Source of the DNA: an uncultured Pseudoclavibacter sp.
GTDB taxonomy: Bacteria > Actinomycetota > Actinomycetes > Actinomycetales > Microbacteriaceae
Direction: 5' to 3'
Assembly (NCBI GenBank): GCA_946221025.1
Contig: CAMIMS010000011.1
Location: 1 to 44,760, forward strand
DNA: 44,760 bases
In this document: positions 8,148-16,875 of the stretch, piece after piece
Position numbering within the stretch: position 1 is the stretch's first letter
Layout of the letters: each line of letters starts with the position of its first letter
Position numbers and translations under genes: made by a program
The notes under the pieces: model-generated
What the model was told of the DNA's origin: nothing
Database searches by the model: none
Seen by the model: only the letters and a program-made list of their open reading frames with translations

Positions 8148-9161
8148 TTAGCGCGTGCGCGGCGGCCGAGGGAACCCGACCTTCTCGTACACATCGGCGA
8201 GGGTCTGATCGGCGATCGCTGCCGCCCGCTCGGCGCCCCGTGCGAGCAGCCGGTCGAGCTCGGCCGGGTCGGCCATGAGTTCGCGCGTGCGCTCGCGGAT
8301 GGGGGAGAAGGTTCCTTCGACCACCTCGACCAGCGCCTTTTTCAGGTCGCCGTAACCCGACCCCGAGAACTGCACCTCCACATCCGGAATCGTCTTGCCA
8401 GAAAGCACCGCGTAGATTGCGAGGAGGTTCGAAACCCCGGGCTTCTCGTCGCGGTCGAAGCGAATCTCACCGTCGGTGTCGGTGACCGCGCGCATGATCT
8501 TCTTCTTCGTCACCGAGGCTTCGTCGAGGATGCGAAGCAGTCCCGCATCCGACTCGGCCGACTTCGACATTTTCGCGGTCGGCTCCTGCAGGTCGTACAC
8601 CTTCGCCGAGGCCGGAGGAATGTAGCCCTGCGGAATCTTGAACGTCTCGCCAAAGCGCGAGTTGAATCGCTGCGCGAGCGTGCGGGTGAGCTCGAGGTGC
8701 TGGCGCTGATCTTCACCCACCGGCACCGACTCGGTCTGGTACAGCAGGATGTCGGCGGCCATCAGGATGGGGTAGGTGAACAGGCCCACATTCGTCTGGT
8801 CGGCGCCATAGCGCTGCGACTTGTCTTTGAACTGGGTCATGCGGTTCGCCTCGCCAAAGCCGGTCATCGGGTTCAGCACCCACGCGAGCTCGGCGTGCGC
8901 GGCGACATCCGACTGCACGAACAGGATCGAGCGCTCCGGGTCGATGCCCGCGGCGATGTACTGCGCGGCGGTCGCTCGGGTGCGCTCGGCGAGGTCTGCC
9001 GGGTCGAACTTGCTCGTGATCGCGTGCTGGTTCACGACGCAGAAGATCGCCTCGAACTCATCCTGCATCCGCACCCAGTTGGTGAGCGCGCCCACGTAGT
9101 TGCCGAGGTGAAGCGAGTCGGCCGAGGGCTGCATGCCCGAGAACAGCACGGGTTTGGTCAC
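8148..9161 (-). CDS. trpS: Tryptophanyl-tRNA synthetase
   Basis: Class I aminoacyl-tRNA synthetase charging tRNA-Trp. The HIGH-type signature appears as SLHLGNYVGAL near residue 20 and the KMSKS loop as TAKMSKS near residue 195. The ATP- and Trp-binding core LMAADILLYQ and VGEDQRQHLE are intact. The length of 337 aa is normal for bacterial TrpS. The start is a GTG; an AAGGA sits about 11 bases upstream, longer than usual spacing. No T-box or leader peptide was recognised in the 48 bases between it and xth. Confidence 0.95.
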   Translation of the reverse strand: MTKPVLFSGMQPSADSLHLGNYVGALTNWVRMQDEFEAIFCVVNQHAITSKFDPADLAERTRATAAQYIAAGIDPERSILFVQSDVAAHAELAWVLNPMTGFGEANRMTQFKDKSQRYGADQTNVGLFTYPILMAADILLYQTESVPVGEDQRQHLELTRTLAQRFNSRFGETFKIPQGYIPPASAKVYDLQEPTAKMSKSAESDAGLLRILDEASVTKKKIMRAVTDTDGEIRFDRDEKPGVSNLLAIYAVLSGKTIPDVEVQFSGSGYGDLKKALVEVVEGTFSPIRERTRELMADPAELDRLLARGAERAAAIADQTLADVYEKVGFPRPPRTR

Positions 9162-9209
9162 GGTGAAATCAATCCTTCGCGGAATCTTGATGGGATGAAC
9201 GGGATGCGG

Positions 9210-10055
9210 TTACAGCGCGTATTCGACGACCACCGGCGCGTGGTCTGACCATCGCTGGTCGTAGGCCGCGGCACGGTCGACCGCGTATCCGGCGACGGTG
9301 CTCGCAAGCGCCGGGGTGGCCATGTGGTAGTCGATGCGCCACCCGGTGTCGTTATCGAAGGCCTTGCCGCGCCACGACCACCACGTGTACGGGCCGTCGA
9401 CATCGCCCGCGTGCGTGCGTCCAACATCGATCCAGCCGTGGCCGGCACCGGTGGTGCCGTCGACCCCGGCGATATCGGCGCCGAGCTCACCGAAGAACCG
9501 GTCGAGGTAGGCGCGCTCGCGGGGCAGGAACCCGGCGCGCTTGACGTTGCCCTTCCAGTTCTTAATGTCGCGCTCGGTGTGGCCAACATTGAAGTCGCCC
9601 GTGACGAGCACGCGCGCCTCGGGGGTGGCAAGCTCCGGCAGGCGCTCGGTCATCGCATCGAGGAAGCGCCACTTCTCCTCTTGCTTCGGCGTATCCGCCT
9701 CGCCCGAATGAACGTACGTTGACACGACCGTCAGGGGCGTGCCGTTCACGTCAAAGTCAGCTTCGATCCAGCGTCCGGCCGAATCGAAGTCGGCCGGGCC
9801 GATGTCGGTGCGGGAGGCGACGATCGGCAGTTTCGAGGCGATCGCGACTCCGGCCCGGCCCTTGGCGGTGGCCGCATCGTGCACGACGTGCCACTCGTCA
9901 CCGAGCAGGCCCGTGAGGTCGGCTGTGGAGGCGCGCACCTCTTGCAGGGCGAGCACATCGGGCTGGCGCGCCTCGAGCCATTCGCCCATGCCCTTGCGGA
10001 AGGCGGCGCGAACGCCGTTCACGTTGACGGAAGCGATGCGAAGCGGCTGCGGCAT
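9210..10055 (-). CDS. xth: Exodeoxyribonuclease III (AP endonuclease, EEP family)
   Basis: DNA-repair enzyme that cleaves at abasic sites and degrades 3' ends. The exonuclease-endonuclease-phosphatase fold is shown by ASVNVNGVRA at the N-terminus, ALQEV (catalytic Glu), VLVTGDFNVGHTERD, GWIDVGR and the C-terminal SDHAPV motif with its Asp-His pair. The ATG at 10055 is chosen over the longer frame because homology starts immediately after it and a TACACT box lies seven bases upstream. At about 281 aa the length is typical. Confidence 0.93.
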   Translation of the reverse strand: MPQPLRIASVNVNGVRAAFRKGMGEWLEARQPDVLALQEVRASTADLTGLLGDEWHVVHDAATAKGRAGVAIASKLPIVASRTDIGPADFDSAGRWIEADFDVNGTPLTVVSTYVHSGEADTPKQEEKWRFLDAMTERLPELATPEARVLVTGDFNVGHTERDIKNWKGNVKRAGFLPRERAYLDRFFGELGADIAGVDGTTGAGHGWIDVGRTHAGDVDGPYTWWSWRGKAFDNDTGWRIDYHMATPALASTVAGYAVDRAAAYDQRWSDHAPVVVEYAL

Positions 10056-10062
10056 GCCCGAA

Positions 10063-10068
10063 AGTGTA
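10063..10068 (-). promoter_or_regulatory. Leaderless -10 box of xth
   Basis: TACACT on the minus strand lies seven bases before the ATG at 10055 and no Shine-Dalgarno sequence is visible. Confidence 0.45.
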
Positions 10069-10099
10069 CGGCCACCCACCGACACCCCGAAGTGGAGCG

Positions 10100-10474
10100 T
10101 TAGCGGTACTCCTCGTCGTCCAGGCGCGCGCGCGGCGTGGAGATCACCCGGCCCTCGACCATTTCGGCGATGCGGTCAAGCAGCTCGTGCCCGACCCCGC
10201 CGCTTGAGAACGGCATCGTCGCGGAGTGCCAGAAGAGGTCCCGCTCCTCATCGAGGGTTTCGCCGGGAAGCACCCGCTCGAACTCTTCGGGGGCGAGGAT
10301 GCGCAGCGGCGCGCTCACCGTGCAGGCGATGTTTCCATCCGGATGCAAAATCGCGGCCGAGACCCCATCGTCAATGCCTTGCACCCCGAGCGGCAGGTGC
10401 GCGCCCTCGATCAGGCGCACGAGGTCGTCGAGGCCAATCGGCCGGCGGGAGACGATCGTCATTTCACGGGGCAC
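10100..10474 (-). CDS. Uncharacterised 124-aa protein coupled to the 478-aa gene
   Basis: The GTG at 10474 overlaps the TAG of the upstream gene (TAGTG) and has GGAGG seven bases before it, making it a better start than the internal ATG at 10462. The protein is soluble and acidic, with no signal peptide or membrane helix; visible segments include IGLDDLVRLIEGAHLPLGV, DDGVSAAILHPDGNIACTV and a C-terminal RARLDDEEYR. No family was recognised. Tight coupling to the 478-aa gene implies the two products work together. Their position beside WXG100 toxins suggests a role around type VII secreted proteins, but this is only positional. Confidence 0.7.
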   Translation of the reverse strand: MPREMTIVSRRPIGLDDLVRLIEGAHLPLGVQGIDDGVSAAILHPDGNIACTVSAPLRILAPEEFERVLPGETLDEERDLFWHSATMPFSSGGVGHELLDRIAEMVEGRVISTPRARLDDEEYR

Positions 10475-11910
10475 TACTCGCCCTCCTCGCGGAGCGAATC
10501 CCAACCGTCTTCGGGTGGGATGAGGGTCATTTCGTCGATGCCGCCATCATCGTCGGCCGCTTCGATGCTCGGGTCGGGGAGGGTGCTGCCGGACACGCCC
10601 GCGTCGGGCGGAACGGGGCCGCTGATCGGTTCGGTCGATGCGTCCCCCGAAGCGGGCTCGTTGACCGCGGTGGCCGCAGATGCCGCCTGGCCCTCTGCCT
10701 CCGAACCGGTCGGGTCGGTGGTGTGCTCGGGGCCGGCCGCATCGATGCGCGCAGCTGCATCCTGACCGCCAGCCGACGACTTCGCGCCGATCGGTGCCTC
10801 GTCGTCGACGTGGTCGCGCCAGCCTCGGCCAACGAGCGAATCGAGAAAGTCGGCGCCAAACGCATCCGCGATTTTCTGCGGCCCGAGCATGGAGACCACA
10901 TCCCGCAGGTCAACGAAGTTCTGCGCCTCAATTGTCTGCCCGAACCCGATGACCAGCGACGGTTTGCGGTCTTGGCCGACGGTGAAGGCGTCGAATTCAT
11001 CCGCGAGCCGGTCGGCGTCAATGTCAAACTGCGAAACGCCGGGGGCGCCGATGATCATCGCCATCGGCACGCTCGGCATTTCGAGGGTGGATGAGCGAAG
11101 CAGGTCCGGGCGCCCATAGCGCGCGTGGGCGGTGCCGAACAGCGGCACGCCCTCATTCGCGGTGAGCGCGAGGGAGTCGGGCAGCGCCGCGAGTCGCTCC
11201 CGGGCAACCTCAGAGTCGACCGGGCCGAGGTCGGCGGCGACCGAGTAGATCTCCTCCGCGCCCTGGTTCGTCGGGCGAACGCTCAGCGACGCGGTGAGGC
11301 GACGGCCATCGACGCCAACGGCGTTCGCGATGAGACCGGGCGTGAACTGCAGGCGCGAGCGAATCCACGTCGACACCTCGCCGCCCTCCCACGGCACCAT
11401 CGTGGGTTCGGCCGACCCCCAGCTGAGCTCGGGCTCTTCGAGCAGTTCTTCGGCGAGCGCTTCGAGGGTTCCGCCGAACTCGGCCTTGGCGGTATTGCGC
11501 TGACGGATCGAGCAGGAAAACTCGGCGATGATCGAGTCGAATCCCTCACCCGACCCCGCGTGCTCGGGTGCAAGCTCGGCGTGCTCGGGCTGGGCGATGA
11601 CATCGCTCACCTTGTGCAGGCGGCGACCGGTGAGCGCATCCCGCAGGCCGTGGCGGGAGCGCACCACCCAGCAGGCGCCGACGGATGCGGCGGCTTCGGC
11701 GTAGGCGCGAGTGATCATCGTGCGCTCGCCGGTGAGGAGGATGCAGCGCTGGCCGGATGCGGCCGCGGCCCCGAGCAGGCGTCGTCGCGAACGGTCGAGG
11801 GTCACCACTTTGCGGGTGCTCTCGGTGACGATGTAGCCGTCGCCGCGCCGGTCGATCAGTGGACTCGTGCCCGGTTCGACGAGCCAGCGGCTCGACTGTC
11901 CGTTCACCAT
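10474..11910 (-). CDS. Uncharacterised 478-aa protein beside the T7SS toxin island (possibly DUF6177-like)
   Basis: A soluble, acidic protein without signal peptide. The first 130 residues alternate strands and helices (GDGYIVTESTRKVVTLD, ILLTGERTMITRAYAEAA). The middle holds GGEVSTWIRSRLQFTPG, and the last 100 residues are a disordered Ala/Gly/Pro/Asp-rich acidic tail ending in EEGE. It resembles, from memory only, an uncharacterised actinobacterial family (DUF6177) found near WXG100 genes; this was not verified. The start is ATG 11910 or GTG 11907, with AGGAG just upstream. It is translationally coupled to the 124-aa gene after it. A chaperone or adaptor role for secreted toxins is speculation. 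Confidence 0.65.
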   Translation of the reverse strand: MVNGQSSRWLVEPGTSPLIDRRGDGYIVTESTRKVVTLDRSRRRLLGAAAASGQRCILLTGERTMITRAYAEAAASVGACWVVRSRHGLRDALTGRRLHKVSDVIAQPEHAELAPEHAGSGEGFDSIIAEFSCSIRQRNTAKAEFGGTLEALAEELLEEPELSWGSAEPTMVPWEGGEVSTWIRSRLQFTPGLIANAVGVDGRRLTASLSVRPTNQGAEEIYSVAADLGPVDSEVARERLAALPDSLALTANEGVPLFGTAHARYGRPDLLRSSTLEMPSVPMAMIIGAPGVSQFDIDADRLADEFDAFTVGQDRKPSLVIGFGQTIEAQNFVDLRDVVSMLGPQKIADAFGADFLDSLVGRGWRDHVDDEAPIGAKSSAGGQDAAARIDAAGPEHTTDPTGSEAEGQAASAATAVNEPASGDASTEPISGPVPPDAGVSGSTLPDPSIEAADDDGGIDEMTLIPPEDGWDSLREEGE

Positions 11911-12111
11911 GACGCTCCTACGGGGGGATGGGGGCAGCCGCAACGCGCGCACATCCGCGTGCGGCAGGCTCGTTCGGCGGGCGCTCGCATCGTAGCCGGA
12001 TGCGGTGGCGCGCTTTCAACGGCGACAGGTCGCATCCGTCTCCTCGGGTCTGATGCTCGTTTTTGGGTGCTCGGTAGGGCCCGTCGCGGTGGGGCCTGGA
12101 TGAACTCGCCG

Positions 12112-13119
12112 TTAGAACGTGGCCGGCACGCCGAAGCGCGTCGCCAGGTCGTGCGTGACGATCTCGCGCACGATGCGCTGCAGGTCAGGCAGAATCGCCG
12201 CGATCGGCTGTTCTGTGAGCATCTTCTCGAGCGGCGCGGTGTTCTCCAGGCGCGCGAGACCTTCCGGCTCTTGCGGTCGCTGGGGCTGCACCGCGGCCCA
12301 TGCCCGCCACAACTGAATGCCGGTGATCGCAGAGCTGCGTCCGATCACGAGCATGACGCCTCCCGCGACCCCGTCTCGGAACTCCTCGAGCCCGTCGAGA
12401 ACGCCCTCGTGGCCACGCTCGCCAGACAGACGCTGCACGAGGTCGTCACCGACGTTGCGGATTGCGTGGCGCTCGGTCTCGCCGACCTGCTTCACAACGC
12501 CCGGCCACCCGAATGCATCCATGAGGGGCTTGACCGAGTCGGGCAGGTACGTTTGACCGGCGAGCTTTTCGTCGAGCAGGGCCCGCTCGGGCGCCGTGTT
12601 GGCAGTGGCTTCGGGATTGGTTGGCGCCGACGGTGCGGGGTTCGCGTCGGCCGCATCGCCGGTCGGGTACCACGCCGGCAGGTACATCGGCGCTCGCGGG
12701 TAGCGCTTCAGGTCTTCGATGAAGAAGTCGTCGCTCGGCATCGTGCCGTCGGCCGGGTCTTCCGAAGGTGCCCAGGGGAAGCCGGCGTGATTGCCGTAGT
12801 AGTAGCGGCGATCCCAGTTGTAGTCGACCTCGAGCACGCCCTGCGGGGTGAGCACCGCCCGCGCCGAAATCCACGCACCGCGCTCGGGGCTCGACATGCC
12901 TTCGCGCAACTCGCGAAACGCGTGGTGCACATCCGGCGGCAGACTCACGGTGTGCGGTAAGCCGTCGAGGTCAATCGCGATGGTGCTCACGAACGTGGCC
13001 GGGCCCGTCTCCGCCCAGAAGCATGTGGCGCTTGTCCACTGGCCCTGGGGCATTGACTGCATCCATCCGACGGCAATGCGCTGGTATCGCTCCTGCACCT
13101 GACCGGCATCCATCGCCAC
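12112..13119 (-). CDS. Orphan YezG/DUF600-like immunity protein
   Basis: The GTG at 13119 has AGGAG seven bases upstream. The 335-aa product is clearly related to the three immunity proteins on the other strand: it has ERGAWISARAVL, then DYNWDRRYYYGNHAGFPW matching their NWDKRIYFGDHQGAPY, and YLPAWYP matching IPDWLPP. The W-strand-DY-W-LP order recalls the YezG (DUF600) antitoxins that pair with LXG nucleases. It differs by a longer Pro/Ala-rich insert and a longer C-terminal helical part. No toxin gene adjoins it on the same strand, so it may guard against foreign toxins or be left from a lost pair. Confidence 0.7.
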   Translation of the reverse strand: MAMDAGQVQERYQRIAVGWMQSMPQGQWTSATCFWAETGPATFVSTIAIDLDGLPHTVSLPPDVHHAFRELREGMSSPERGAWISARAVLTPQGVLEVDYNWDRRYYYGNHAGFPWAPSEDPADGTMPSDDFFIEDLKRYPRAPMYLPAWYPTGDAADANPAPSAPTNPEATANTAPERALLDEKLAGQTYLPDSVKPLMDAFGWPGVVKQVGETERHAIRNVGDDLVQRLSGERGHEGVLDGLEEFRDGVAGGVMLVIGRSSAITGIQLWRAWAAVQPQRPQEPEGLARLENTAPLEKMLTEQPIAAILPDLQRIVREIVTHDLATRFGVPATF

Positions 13120-13244
13120 GATGTTTCTCCTCACGCTCCCCGTTTCGGGCTTGGCCCCTGCGCCCGCTCAGAGTAGCGCCCACGCGGGCAGCGGCGGTTA
13201 CGTGATCGATTTCGGATGCACGGTCCCGCGGATGCAAATCGGAT

Positions 13245-13288
13245 GGGGAGTTCTACCCGCAGACAAACCGCGAATGCGTGCTTAGCGT
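13245..13288 (+). promoter_or_regulatory. Promoter and dyad operator of toxin 1
   Basis: The dyad GGGGAGTTCTACCC (13245-13258) is followed after one base by a -35-like CAGACA (13260-13265), a 17-base spacer and a -10 TAGCGT (13283-13288). Exactly the same spacing occurs before toxin 2 at 17751-17794, where the dyad is perfect. Position directly upstream of the -35 suggests an activator site. Confidence 0.6.
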
Positions 13289-13310
13289 TAATCCCGAAAG
13301 AGGTGGGATC

Positions 13311-15533
13311 GTGGCAAACGGTATGCATGGGGCCAATACCGACGAGCTCCGGCAGGTCGGATCGATCTTCGGGTCAGCAGAAGGCGTGCTGAACCAGTCG
13401 GCATCAACGCTTCAGTCTCAGATCGAGGGCGTCGACTGGCTCGGGCCCGATGCCGATAGGTTCCGCAGCCACTGGGGGCAGGTCATTCCGAATGACCTTC
13501 GCGCCATTGCGGAACTCACCATTGATCGAGATGCCGACCTGAAGCGTCAGGCGGATGAGCAAGATAAAGCCAGTTCCGGAAACGGGGGCGAGGGCTGCCT
13601 GAAGTCGCTCGGCGACGCCGCGGCGGCAATTGGAAACGGCGTCGTCGATTTCTTCAGAGGGTTCTTTGTTGACGGTATCTGGGAAGATCTCACCGCCCTG
13701 GGTGCCCTGCTCGGTTTCGACGAGAACGGTTGGTCGTTTGAGACGCTGAAGGAAACCTGGACGGGCATGGGAGCGCTCCTGGGGTTCGATTCGGAGGGGA
13801 ACTGGTCGCCAGAAACGCTGGTGAACACGTGGGTCGCCGTCGGTAAAGACTTTCTCGCGTGGGATCAGTGGGCGACAGACCCGGCGGGCGCAGCGGGGCG
13901 CGTGCTCTGGAACGTCGGTTCGATGTTCATCGGTGTCGGTGAAGCGAAGATTCTCGCGAAGGCCGCTGACGCGGGTCGCGTCGCGAACGGCGCGACTGAC
14001 GCGGGACGTGTCGCGGATGGGGCGGGCACAGCCGGGCGAACGGGCGACGGAGCCTCTTCGTCGGGGCGAACGGGAGATGGTGCTCCCGGTGATGGCCGCA
14101 CGGGTGATGGAACAGCGAGCGGTGATCGCACCGGCGATAGCGCGGGTGGATCGAGTGACGGATCGAGTTCGGCCGGGCGCGACGCAGATGGTTCGAGTCG
14201 ACCCGCCGATGGCGGGAACTCGTCCGGCCACCCCGACAGCGCCGGTGGCGCAAGTCGTGCCCCAGAAGGCTCGGGTGAGGCCGGAACCGCCGCCGGTCGT
14301 GCTGCCGACGGCGACGCGGGAAGCAGCAGCGGGCGATCGCCCGAAGGCTCGTCGGAGGCAGGAACCGCTGCACGCACGTCTGATGGGTCACCGAGCGCGG
14401 GTGAGGCACCGGAACGGGCGCCGGATGGTGCGAGCGATGCGGCCCGTACCGCCGATAACGCAGGGGATGCAGGTCGCACCGCGGACGGCGCCACGGAGGC
14501 CGGACGCACTGCCGACAATGCGGGCGACGCCGCTCGAATCGCGGACGGTTCGACGGAGGCTGCCGCTGCTGGCCGAACTGCCGACGATGCCTCCGACGCG
14601 GGCCGCACCGCTGACGGCGATGCGGCGACCGATGTGCCGCTTGACCAGGTCGATTACTCCAAGAAGGAACCCGTTGGGGTGCAGGAGTACCCGACGATGC
14701 ACCGCGATGGCTGGGAAGGGCCCGACACCTTTAACCGCTGGAACGATGGTGAAGGGGTCAGCCCCGACACCGTCGCGGACGGGCCCCCGCGCGTTGCAGA
14801 CGACGGCCGCGTCACGAACTTCGGCCCGTACGACACGGGCGCAGTGAGGCTCGATGACACGCGTATCCAGTCCACGAGCGGCCGCATCTATGACAACTCG
14901 CAAGTGTCTCACCACTGGAGTTCTGCGACGACGGGTGAGATTAACTACGACCTGATGCTCGGAAGCGGACCGGATGGGATGCCGTTCGAACCGAATCATC
15001 GATACGTGATCGATAACGGTCGTATGGTCATCGAAACGAATGAGTTCGGTGCGCCGATTTATGAGCGCTTCATCGTTGATCAGACGGGCGCCGGTGACCA
15101 TTTCCGCAAGGGGCTCGATGGTGAAGGTCGCTTGCGGGATTCGACCTCCGTTTCGAATCGAGACGGCACGGGTAACTGGGGCTGGGGTGGTCTAAACCAG
15201 GGCCTTGAAGCGCCGACTCGCGGGCACAGCATGGGGAAGCAGTTCGGCGGCGGCATGGAGGACATCCTGCAGTTGCCCCAGGAATCACACGCCAACAGTG
15301 TCGTCCAGAAAGACCTCGAAACGGATATCGCGAATGAATTCACGGCGAATAATCGCGATATGGTTGTGGAGCGCCGAATTGACTACGACGTGCTGGAGAC
15401 ACCGGATGGGGGCCGAGCCATCGGGCCAGCGCGAGAGTACAAGTTCGACGTTTCATATCTTGACGACGGGACGCCCGTCCCGAGCATTAAGGCCGACAAG
15501 ACCGGTTTCAAGAATACGAACCAGCCCAACTAG
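13311..15533 (+). CDS. WXG100-headed polymorphic toxin 1, C-terminal ββα-Me nuclease
   Basis: Start GTG 13311 (reading MANGMHGANT) has AGAGGTGGG upstream; toxin 2 begins the same way. Residues 1-85 form a WXG100-like helical hairpin with WLG at 43-45, the usual mark of type VII (ESX) export. Residues about 110-220 hold two W-x-T/L-x-G-ALLGF repeats and an Ala-rich helix. Residues about 220-440 are a degenerate roughly 10-residue repeat rich in Gly/Asp/Ser/Ala, serving as a linker. The C-terminal 300 residues end in a nuclease-like module: RGHSMGKQFGG (likely catalytic His639), then QESHANSV and the FDVSYLDDG strand, matching Endonuclea_NS_2/YeeF-type DNases. Nuclease activity is inferred. The immunity gene follows at once. 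GC falls towards the 3' end. Confidence 0.8.
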   Translation: MANGMHGANTDELRQVGSIFGSAEGVLNQSASTLQSQIEGVDWLGPDADRFRSHWGQVIPNDLRAIAELTIDRDADLKRQADEQDKASSGNGGEGCLKSLGDAAAAIGNGVVDFFRGFFVDGIWEDLTALGALLGFDENGWSFETLKETWTGMGALLGFDSEGNWSPETLVNTWVAVGKDFLAWDQWATDPAGAAGRVLWNVGSMFIGVGEAKILAKAADAGRVANGATDAGRVADGAGTAGRTGDGASSSGRTGDGAPGDGRTGDGTASGDRTGDSAGGSSDGSSSAGRDADGSSRPADGGNSSGHPDSAGGASRAPEGSGEAGTAAGRAADGDAGSSSGRSPEGSSEAGTAARTSDGSPSAGEAPERAPDGASDAARTADNAGDAGRTADGATEAGRTADNAGDAARIADGSTEAAAAGRTADDASDAGRTADGDAATDVPLDQVDYSKKEPVGVQEYPTMHRDGWEGPDTFNRWNDGEGVSPDTVADGPPRVADDGRVTNFGPYDTGAVRLDDTRIQSTSGRIYDNSQVSHHWSSATTGEINYDLMLGSGPDGMPFEPNHRYVIDNGRMVIETNEFGAPIYERFIVDQTGAGDHFRKGLDGEGRLRDSTSVSNRDGTGNWGWGGLNQGLEAPTRGHSMGKQFGGGMEDILQLPQESHANSVVQKDLETDIANEFTANNRDMVVERRIDYDVLETPDGGRAIGPAREYKFDVSYLDDGTPVPSIKADKTGFKNTNQPN
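13968..14630 (+). repeat. Degenerate 10-residue repeat region within toxin 1
   Basis: The linker repeats units such as AGRTADNAGD and AGRTGDGASS about twenty times with many substitutions. It matches in position and style the far more regular array in toxin 2 (18500-18889), so the two arrays share an origin but toxin 1's has decayed. Confidence 0.6.
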
Positions 15534-15574
15534 AATCTTTAGGTAGCCAATCTCCATGTGCGGAAGGTATGTGT

Positions 15575-16333
15575 GTGTCCGACGAGAGTATTGAGCGTGC
15601 GGTCCGAGTGTATGCGCCGAATGAATTTGGCCGGTTAGACATCGTAGTTGCCAGCGCATGCGGGAACACGCAGGTGTGGTCGAATATCGAAGGTGCCGAC
15701 GGCAGTCGGGTTACTTGGGATGTCCCGTACGAGTTTATGTCTGAAATCGCTCGCATCAGCTTCAGTGAATACGTTCCGAATCGTGGGCGGTGGCTCTCAA
15801 CTCGGATCGAGATCGATGGCCCTCGTTCAATTATCGAACGTAATTGGGACAAGCGAATTTACTTCGGGGATCATCAAGGCGCACCGTACGAGCCGCCTGC
15901 CGGGGGCGATATTGACCCGACGGATGATATGTGGCGAACGGAATTTGCAAAATGGAATCGATCCCCGGAGAACATTCCTGATTGGTTGCCCCCACGCACT
16001 GAGCCGGTGGTGGTGATGGATTACGAACGTCCGTTGACGGGGGTTGCTGCGCAGTTCGCGAACGATCCTGCAACAGCCGTGTGGATTCCGCGTGTGCAAG
16101 CGCTCGTGCAAGACGGTGCGGAGGGGTGGATTGGGATGCGTGAGGGGCTCCGTGAGGAGTCGGGCGAACTAAATGCCATTAAGGTCTCGGGTATTGCGGA
16201 AGTGACTTTCGACCGGCTTGAGGAGCAGATCTGGGACGCCCAGGGCGCTGAAGAAGAAGCGGGTCGGCGTGTACTCGACAACATCTATGACATCGTCCCG
16301 TCCATCCTCGAAGCCCAATACATTGGCCACTAG
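15575..16333 (+). CDS. Immunity protein 1 (YezG/DUF600-like)
   Basis: GTG 15575 is chosen because GGAAGG lies seven bases upstream and the reading MSDESIERAV aligns with immunity 2 and 3; an in-frame ATG at 15569 is the alternative. The 252-aa cytosolic protein has an N-terminal helix, GRWLSTRIEI, ERNWDKRIYFGDHQGAPYEPP, DPTDDMW and IPDWLPP, the strand and helix order of YezG antitoxins. It adds a C-terminal helical domain of about 110 residues ending ILEAQYIGH that is shared by all three immunity proteins here. It begins 41 bases after toxin 1 and is most likely its cognate inhibitor. Confidence 0.75.
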   Translation: MSDESIERAVRVYAPNEFGRLDIVVASACGNTQVWSNIEGADGSRVTWDVPYEFMSEIARISFSEYVPNRGRWLSTRIEIDGPRSIIERNWDKRIYFGDHQGAPYEPPAGGDIDPTDDMWRTEFAKWNRSPENIPDWLPPRTEPVVVMDYERPLTGVAAQFANDPATAVWIPRVQALVQDGAEGWIGMREGLREESGELNAIKVSGIAEVTFDRLEEQIWDAQGAEEEAGRRVLDNIYDIVPSILEAQYIGH

Positions 16334-16419
16334 AACGTTGGTGCTTGAGTTTGCCCTGTAGAGGCGAATAATCACCTATCCAGTGAAGCTTCGACGGGCG
16401 GGCCCAGCAAGCGTGTTTG

Positions 16420-16860
16420 ATGAAGAAGGCCCTTGATGAGCAAGGCGTGATGCGTGAGGCGACACCGGCTTCGAATAGTCCTGGCACGGAAAATTCCGGA
16501 TGGGGTGGCCTGAATCAGGGCTTAGTCGATCCGACTCGCGGCCACAGTATGGGGAAGCAGTTCGGGGGTGGCATGGAAGATCTCATGCAGACCCCGCAGG
16601 AGTGGCGTGCGAATACGGTGCTTCAAAGAACCCTTGAAGGGCAGATTGCTCAGGACTTCCGGGCGAACAACCGTGACATAGTCGTAGAGCGCCGAATTGA
16701 CTGCGACCTTCTGGAATCTCCGGATGGTGGGCGCACGATTGGTCCCGCTCGCGAGTACAACTTCGATGTCACATATCTTGATGACGGTTCAGCAGTGACC
16801 ACTATTCCCCAGGGTAAAACTAGCTTCCCAAACACCAACGATCCTACTGTGCGGTTATAG
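16420..16860 (+). CDS. Orphan toxin C-terminal nuclease cassette (5'-truncated)
   Basis: This frame encodes only the last part of a toxin: GWGGLNQGLVDPTRGHSMGKQF, ERRIDCDLLESPDGGR and YNFDVTYLDDG are close to the end of toxin 1. The similarity can be followed upstream to about 16390, where an in-frame TGA (16384-16386) ends it. No WXG100 head, linker, promoter or ribosome-binding site precedes the first ATG (16420; a TTG lies at 16417), so it is probably not translated efficiently. It is placed directly before its own immunity gene, the usual layout of a stored 'orphan' tip module in polymorphic toxin loci. The probable catalytic His (RGH) is retained, so it could become active if recombined onto a full toxin. 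Confidence 0.7.
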   Translation: MKKALDEQGVMREATPASNSPGTENSGWGGLNQGLVDPTRGHSMGKQFGGGMEDLMQTPQEWRANTVLQRTLEGQIAQDFRANNRDIVVERRIDCDLLESPDGGRTIGPAREYNFDVTYLDDGSAVTTIPQGKTSFPNTNDPTVRL

Positions 16861-16875
16861 AGATGGTGGTAAATC

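Noticed and set aside
7482..9248. 588-aa open frame on the plus strand
   Set aside because: It is antisense to the GNAT and trpS genes, whose catalytic motifs are intact; long antisense frames are expected in high-GC DNA.
11125..12960. 611-aa plus-strand open frame
   Set aside because: Antisense to the 478-aa gene and the orphan immunity gene, both of which have good ribosome-binding sites and recognisable relatives.
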